From NCBI RefSeq assembly GCF_042611095.1, contig NZ_JBHFPV010000002.1, forward strand, positions 372,001 to 436,000: DNA of 64,000 nucleotides, in the 5' to 3' direction. The notes under the pieces are model-generated. The model saw only the letters and a list, made by a program, of their open reading frames with translations. It made no database searches and had not been told where the DNA came from. The position numbers were made by a program, and so were the translations under genes. Shown here one piece after another: positions 60,106 to 64,000 of the stretch. Position 1 is the stretch's first letter. Every line of letters starts with the position of its first letter. The DNA is from Meishania litoralis (GTDB taxonomy: Bacteria > Bacteroidota > Bacteroidia > Flavobacteriales > Flavobacteriaceae).

Positions 60106-61629
60106 ATGAAATCAACGCTGTTCAAAATCATTGCCGCCATCGTGTTACTGGTAGCCGGGATCTTTTTGGGAAAATCAATGTTCTCGTCACCCAAAGTCAG
60201 CACCGTTCCCATGCCTTCTGGCATCGGGTTGCGCACCACAGGTAACTCAAACGACACACTCTATGCCAACACGATTACCTATGATGGTGAAATTATCGAG
60301 GTCAAAAGTGGCGCCTCCATTCAAGAGGCGGTCAAAAAGGCCAATCCCGGGGATCTGATCCGCGTATACCCTGGCACCTACTCCGAAAATGTCTATATCG
60401 ATAAAGACAATATCGGGCTCCAAGGTGTGGTCATCGAAGGCGAATGGCCTACGTTGGACGGAAAGAAGGAAATCAACGATGCATTTCTGTATTCCGGTAA
60501 CGGCATTTTGATCGAGAATTTCAAGATCGTCAATTACAAGGGTAACGGTATCATGGGACAGGCCGGAAACAACTTTGTTATTCGTAATAACTGGATAATC
60601 GATACCGGGGTATACGGTATCTTCCCGCAGTACGGCAAAAATGGTCTCATCGAACATAACGTTTGCAGCAAGATTGAAGATGCTGCCATTTATGTGGGCA
60701 TGTGCGATAACGTAGATGTTCTCCACAATGAGGTATTCGATAATGTGGCGGGTATTGAAATCGAGAATTCACGTCACTGTTTGGTGGAGAACAATTATGC
60801 CCACGACAATACGGGCGGCCTTTTGGCCTTCGTAACGCCAGGGCTTCCCATAAAGACCACTTTCGACGTCATTATGCGTAACAATTTCGTGGTCAACAAC
60901 AACACGGCGAATTTCGGTGCCCCGGGGTCTACCGTGGCGGGAATTCCTGCCGGAACGGGCATTCTCATTATGGCCGCTGACGATGTGGTCGTCGAGAACA
61001 ATATCATTACCGGAAACAACAATACGGGCATTACCATAGTCGACTTGGCGACGGGCGCCCCAAAAGCGAATGACCCAAATTCGGAGGGTAATCCGGATCG
61101 AGTTGTCATCCTCGATAATATAATGTATGAAAATGGCAATGACCCAACTGGTGAAATCAAAGCCATCATGCTAAGCCAAATGGATACGAAAGGGCCGGAC
61201 ATTTTTGCCTATGGCGGGGGTACCGGAAGTTCCATAAGGGATAAAAACAGATACCGCACCTTTGGTCTCGATGGTTATGGAACCGCACCGATAAACGACA
61301 CCAAGGGAATACGCACTATGATGACCCCTTCACCGGTTCCGGCAAGATCGGTCTCTAAAGAAGAACTGGGCGAACTTACTTACTATGGGGTCTGTGCGGG
61401 ATGCCATGCTTTCGGCACACGCCTGATCGGGCCTCCTACCGAAATTCTTCAGGCCATTCACAATGGTAATCCACAGGGTATCGTAGACTATATCAATAAT
61501 CCGAAAAACCTACGCGAAGACTATCCTGAAATGCCTCCGCAAGATTACCTGTCTGACGAAGCCAAATTGGCGGTGGCCGAATACATTCTGAACATGAAAC
61601 ACGAAACAGTGACAAACTCAAATCAATAA
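60106..61629 (+). CDS. Right-handed parallel beta-helix protein fused to a C-terminal cytochrome c
   Basis: 507 residues. N-terminal signal anchor (about 7-24). From about 65 come repeats of the parallel beta-helix type (GASIQEAVKKANPGDLIRV, NGILIENFKIVNYKGNGI, NDGLIEHN-like NGLIEHNVCSKIED, NDVVVENNIITGNN). Residues about 415-500 form a mono-haem cytochrome c with CAGCH (Cys430-His434) and a likely Met ligand in YPEMPPQ. Family descriptions I recall pair such beta-helix proteins with an uncharacterised cytochrome family, sometimes fused. A role as carbohydrate-binding or lyase-like electron-transfer protein is inference. Confidence 0.85.
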   Translation: MKSTLFKIIAAIVLLVAGIFLGKSMFSSPKVSTVPMPSGIGLRTTGNSNDTLYANTITYDGEIIEVKSGASIQEAVKKANPGDLIRVYPGTYSENVYIDKDNIGLQGVVIEGEWPTLDGKKEINDAFLYSGNGILIENFKIVNYKGNGIMGQAGNNFVIRNNWIIDTGVYGIFPQYGKNGLIEHNVCSKIEDAAIYVGMCDNVDVLHNEVFDNVAGIEIENSRHCLVENNYAHDNTGGLLAFVTPGLPIKTTFDVIMRNNFVVNNNTANFGAPGSTVAGIPAGTGILIMAADDVVVENNIITGNNNTGITIVDLATGAPKANDPNSEGNPDRVVILDNIMYENGNDPTGEIKAIMLSQMDTKGPDIFAYGGGTGSSIRDKNRYRTFGLDGYGTAPINDTKGIRTMMTPSPVPARSVSKEELGELTYYGVCAGCHAFGTRLIGPPTEILQAIHNGNPQGIVDYINNPKNLREDYPEMPPQDYLSDEAKLAVAEYILNMKHETVTNSNQ

Positions 61630-61659
61630 CTGACTATTTAACTAAACATCTAATTTTGT

Positions 61660-64000
61660 ATGAAAAACCTTTTAACAGTGATAGGCCTAATGGTATTTTC
61701 CATTATGGGCACGGCACAGACCTCGGTTTCAGGTACGGTATTGGAAAAGAATACCGATATACCCTTACTTGGCGTGAGCGTTTTGGTAAAAGGAACCACA
61801 ATCGGAACCACGACCGATTTTGACGGTAAGTATTCGATCGACAACGTTTCCGATGGGGCCGTTTTGGAATTCTCCTTCTTAGGGTTCAAGACCGTTGAAA
61901 TAACGATGACCGGGCAGACCACCATCGATTTGGCACTTGAGGAAGACGGCGAGCAACTTGATGAAGTGGTTGTAACGGCACTCAATATTCAAAGGGACAA
62001 GGAGTCGTTAGGGTACTCCATTTCTCAGGTTACTGCCGACCAAGTCAATGTGGCCCGTGAAAACAATGTAATGAATTCCCTTTCCGGAAAGGTTTCCGGA
62101 TTACAGATCACGCAATCGAATACCGGGGTCGATGGTTCGAGCCGCGTACTTTTAAGGGGCATAACCACGATCAGTGGCAACAACAGACCTTTGGTCGTTG
62201 TCGATGGAATACCTATTAATAATGGTTCGGGAGGTGCCGGCGGCGGCGGTGGTATCGACCGCGGGGATGCCCTTTCAGATATTAACCCAGACGATGTCGC
62301 ATCGATAAGCGTACTTAAGGGAGCAGGAGCCGCAGCAGCTTATGGTTCGCTTGGCATGAACGGTGTAATTCTGATCACTACCAAGTCGGGTACCAAAAAG
62401 AAGGGAGTGGGTATTGGGTTGAACTCCTCCTTCTTGTTTACCGATATTGCCCTGACCCCCGATTTTCAAAATGAATACGGCTCAGGTGCGTTCGGCGATT
62501 TTGCCCCCATCAACGCAGATGGAAGACCAGTTCTCGACTACCCTTTTTCATGGAGCTGGGGACCTAAAATGGAAGGGCAGGCCTACACGAATTGGCTGGG
62601 CCGGCAAGATGTTTACGCACCGAACCCCAATCGTAATCCCTATAATGAATTCTACCAGACCGGCTTTACCATGTCAAACACATTGTCGTTTGAAGGGAGA
62701 AATGACAAAGGTTCTTTTCGATTGGCCATAACCGACGAAGATGGTCAAGGAATCGTTAGCAACAATACCCTATCGAAACAGACTTTTAATATGAGGGGGT
62801 CTTCGAACTTAACCGATAAGTTAAAGATCGATGGAAAGATGACCTATATCACTTCTAAAGTAAAAAACCGACCTGAATTGGCCGAGGGGAGTGGAAATAC
62901 GGCCTTACAACTTTCGCTCATGCCGCGCGATATCCGCTTACAAGATGTAGCCAACAATACGATCAATGTGAACGGGGAAGAAATCAAGTGGAATTTGGAC
63001 AATACGTTCAATAACCCCTATTGGGCTTTGGAAAATGCGGGCAACGTTGACGAAAAAGATCGCTTTCAAGGCTTTATTTCGACAAATTGGGATTTAAACG
63101 AAAGGTTCAACATTACTGCCAAATCGGGTATCGACTATATCGTTTATGATTTTACAAGTTTTGGCGCACGGGGTGCCAATGCCATTTCGAACGGTTTGGG
63201 ATCTTACAACCACCAAACGGGAAAAAGTAGTATCTGGAACTCCGACATATTGGGAACTTATACAACGAACATTTCCGATTTCAATGTTACGTTAAGCTTG
63301 GGCGCGAACTATCGCAATGAATTCAGTAGTGCGTTGAACGTTTCGGGCAACGATGCGAAAGTCGACGGGTTTTATCAGATCAGTAACTACAAAAATTCGT
63401 TCAGCAACGAAAACACGACAAAGAAGGGAATCTACTCTTTCTACGGCTTGGGGCAGTTCAACTATGGCGGCTATCTATACTTCGACGTTACCCTGAGAAA
63501 CGATAATTCGTCTGCACTGCCTAAAACGAACAACTCATATTGGTACCATTCGGAAAATATGAGCTTATTGTTCTCGAAATTGCTAGGCCTGAATTCAAGA
63601 ATATTGAGCCAAGGCAAATTGCGGGGCTCGTTCGCCAAGGTCGGTAACGACACCAGTCCGTACCGAACACAGGCCGTTTACAATGTCGACCAAACCGTTA
63701 CCTTGCCATATACGGTCGCGTCGATTTCAGGAAGCCTACCATCTTTTGACCTACGACCAGAAACTTCAGAATCTTGGGAAATCGGTACTGAGCTAGGATT
63801 CTTGGACAATCGAATTCTATTGGACGCCACGTATTACCAGACCAATACCACCGACCAGATCATGGCAGTACCCATTTCGGGCACTTCGGGCTTCGATTCG
63901 AAAGTGGTCAACGCGGGCGAAATTCAAAATAAAGGTATTGAGGCCCAATTAAACCTGATACCTTTTGATTCTGAAAGTTTTACATGGAACCTAGGATTCA
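61660..64000 (+). CDS. SusC/RagA family TonB-linked outer membrane transporter, 3' truncated by window edge
   Basis: At least 780 residues, open to the last base. Signal peptide (about 1-19), carboxypeptidase-D-like domain (about 22-95, SGTVLEKNTDIPLLGVSVLV), TonB-box region (EQLDEVVVTAL, about 98), plug (about 115-235 with GLQITQ and VVVDGIPINN and NGVILITTKSG) and the start of a 22-stranded barrel. It imports large substrates across the outer membrane. The SusD partner would be expected beyond the window. It is 30 bases downstream of the beta-helix-cytochrome gene. Confidence 0.95.
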   Translation, partial: MKNLLTVIGLMVFSIMGTAQTSVSGTVLEKNTDIPLLGVSVLVKGTTIGTTTDFDGKYSIDNVSDGAVLEFSFLGFKTVEITMTGQTTIDLALEEDGEQLDEVVVTALNIQRDKESLGYSISQVTADQVNVARENNVMNSLSGKVSGLQITQSNTGVDGSSRVLLRGITTISGNNRPLVVVDGIPINNGSGGAGGGGGIDRGDALSDINPDDVASISVLKGAGAAAAYGSLGMNGVILITTKSGTKKKGVGIGLNSSFLFTDIALTPDFQNEYGSGAFGDFAPINADGRPVLDYPFSWSWGPKMEGQAYTNWLGRQDVYAPNPNRNPYNEFYQTGFTMSNTLSFEGRNDKGSFRLAITDEDGQGIVSNNTLSKQTFNMRGSSNLTDKLKIDGKMTYITSKVKNRPELAEGSGNTALQLSLMPRDIRLQDVANNTINVNGEEIKWNLDNTFNNPYWALENAGNVDEKDRFQGFISTNWDLNERFNITAKSGIDYIVYDFTSFGARGANAISNGLGSYNHQTGKSSIWNSDILGTYTTNISDFNVTLSLGANYRNEFSSALNVSGNDAKVDGFYQISNYKNSFSNENTTKKGIYSFYGLGQFNYGGYLYFDVTLRNDNSSALPKTNNSYWYHSENMSLLFSKLLGLNSRILSQGKLRGSFAKVGNDTSPYRTQAVYNVDQTVTLPYTVASISGSLPSFDLRPETSESWEIGTELGFLDNRILLDATYYQTNTTDQIMAVPISGTSGFDSKVVNAGEIQNKGIEAQLNLIPFDSESFTWNLGF

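Noticed and set aside
61651..61658. TAATTTTG as a promoter for the SusC gene
   Set aside because: It ends one base before the ATG, so transcription would begin inside the coding region; the gene is more likely read from upstream.
62471..62731. Short plus-strand frame inside the SusC gene
   Set aside because: It is an out-of-frame shadow of the transporter gene.

Overview
The window is chromosomal DNA of a member of the Bacteroidota, most likely a marine Flavobacteriaceae species (an inference from gene content; the genus cannot be fixed). Supporting signs are a SusC/RagA TonB-dependent transporter, a lipoprotein GH16 laminarinase, a fused alpha/beta E1 2-oxoacid dehydrogenase, DUF2911 and DsrE-like exported proteins, Flavobacteriia-type intergenic hairpin repeats, and promoters of the Bacteroidota type (TTTG, about 19 bases, TAnnTTTG). 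Coding density is high. I see no rRNA, tRNA, CRISPR array, prophage or intact insertion sequence.

Layout. 1-2.7 kb: the end of a gamma-glutamyltransferase gene and a convergent bacterial ionotropic-glutamate-receptor-like channel. 3-6.3 kb: a GNAT acetyltransferase, a LexA/CI-like S24 repressor, and a divergent radical-SAM plus DUF4130 DNA-repair pair, with a row of operator-like palindromes between them. 6.5-12.9 kb: uvrA, a LOG-family protein and an M1-peptidase-like protein that has lost its zinc site. 13-31 kb: fused E1 dehydrogenase, M16 protease, DoxX, holA, a lone HsdR_N-type protein, a GT2 glycosyltransferase, an OmpA lipoprotein, a metzincin-like lipoprotein, a Sua5/YrdC protein, small accessory genes, a Crp/Fnr regulator, a laminarinase and uvrD/pcrA. 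31-39 kb: DsrE, M20 amidohydrolase and FMN glutamate-synthase operon, a degenerate OmpA paralogue, a patatin and an M1 aminopeptidase. 39.3-40.1 kb: five copies of a roughly 113-base hairpin repeat with a small GIY-YIG nuclease gene in the middle, followed by recG.

43-57.6 kb holds branched-chain amino acid synthesis in two blocks. leuC-leuD-(citramalate/isopropylmalate synthase)-leuB runs on the plus strand, and ilvD-ilvB-methyltransferase-ilvN-ilvC on the minus strand. Between them lie a MITE-like hairpin, a SASA-family esterase lipoprotein and a GapN-type aldehyde dehydrogenase. The synthase keeps the pyruvate-pocket residues known from Leptospira citramalate synthase and no ilvA is present, so a pyruvate route to isoleucine is possible.

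58-64 kb: a membrane LytTR regulator is followed by a di-heme peroxidase, a parallel beta-helix protein fused to a cytochrome c, and a SusC/RagA transporter cut by the window edge. This looks like a redox-linked outer-membrane uptake locus.

The strongest candidates for new biology are the S24-repressor/radical-SAM repair cassette, the GIY-YIG gene embedded in its own repeat array, and the beta-helix-cytochrome locus.
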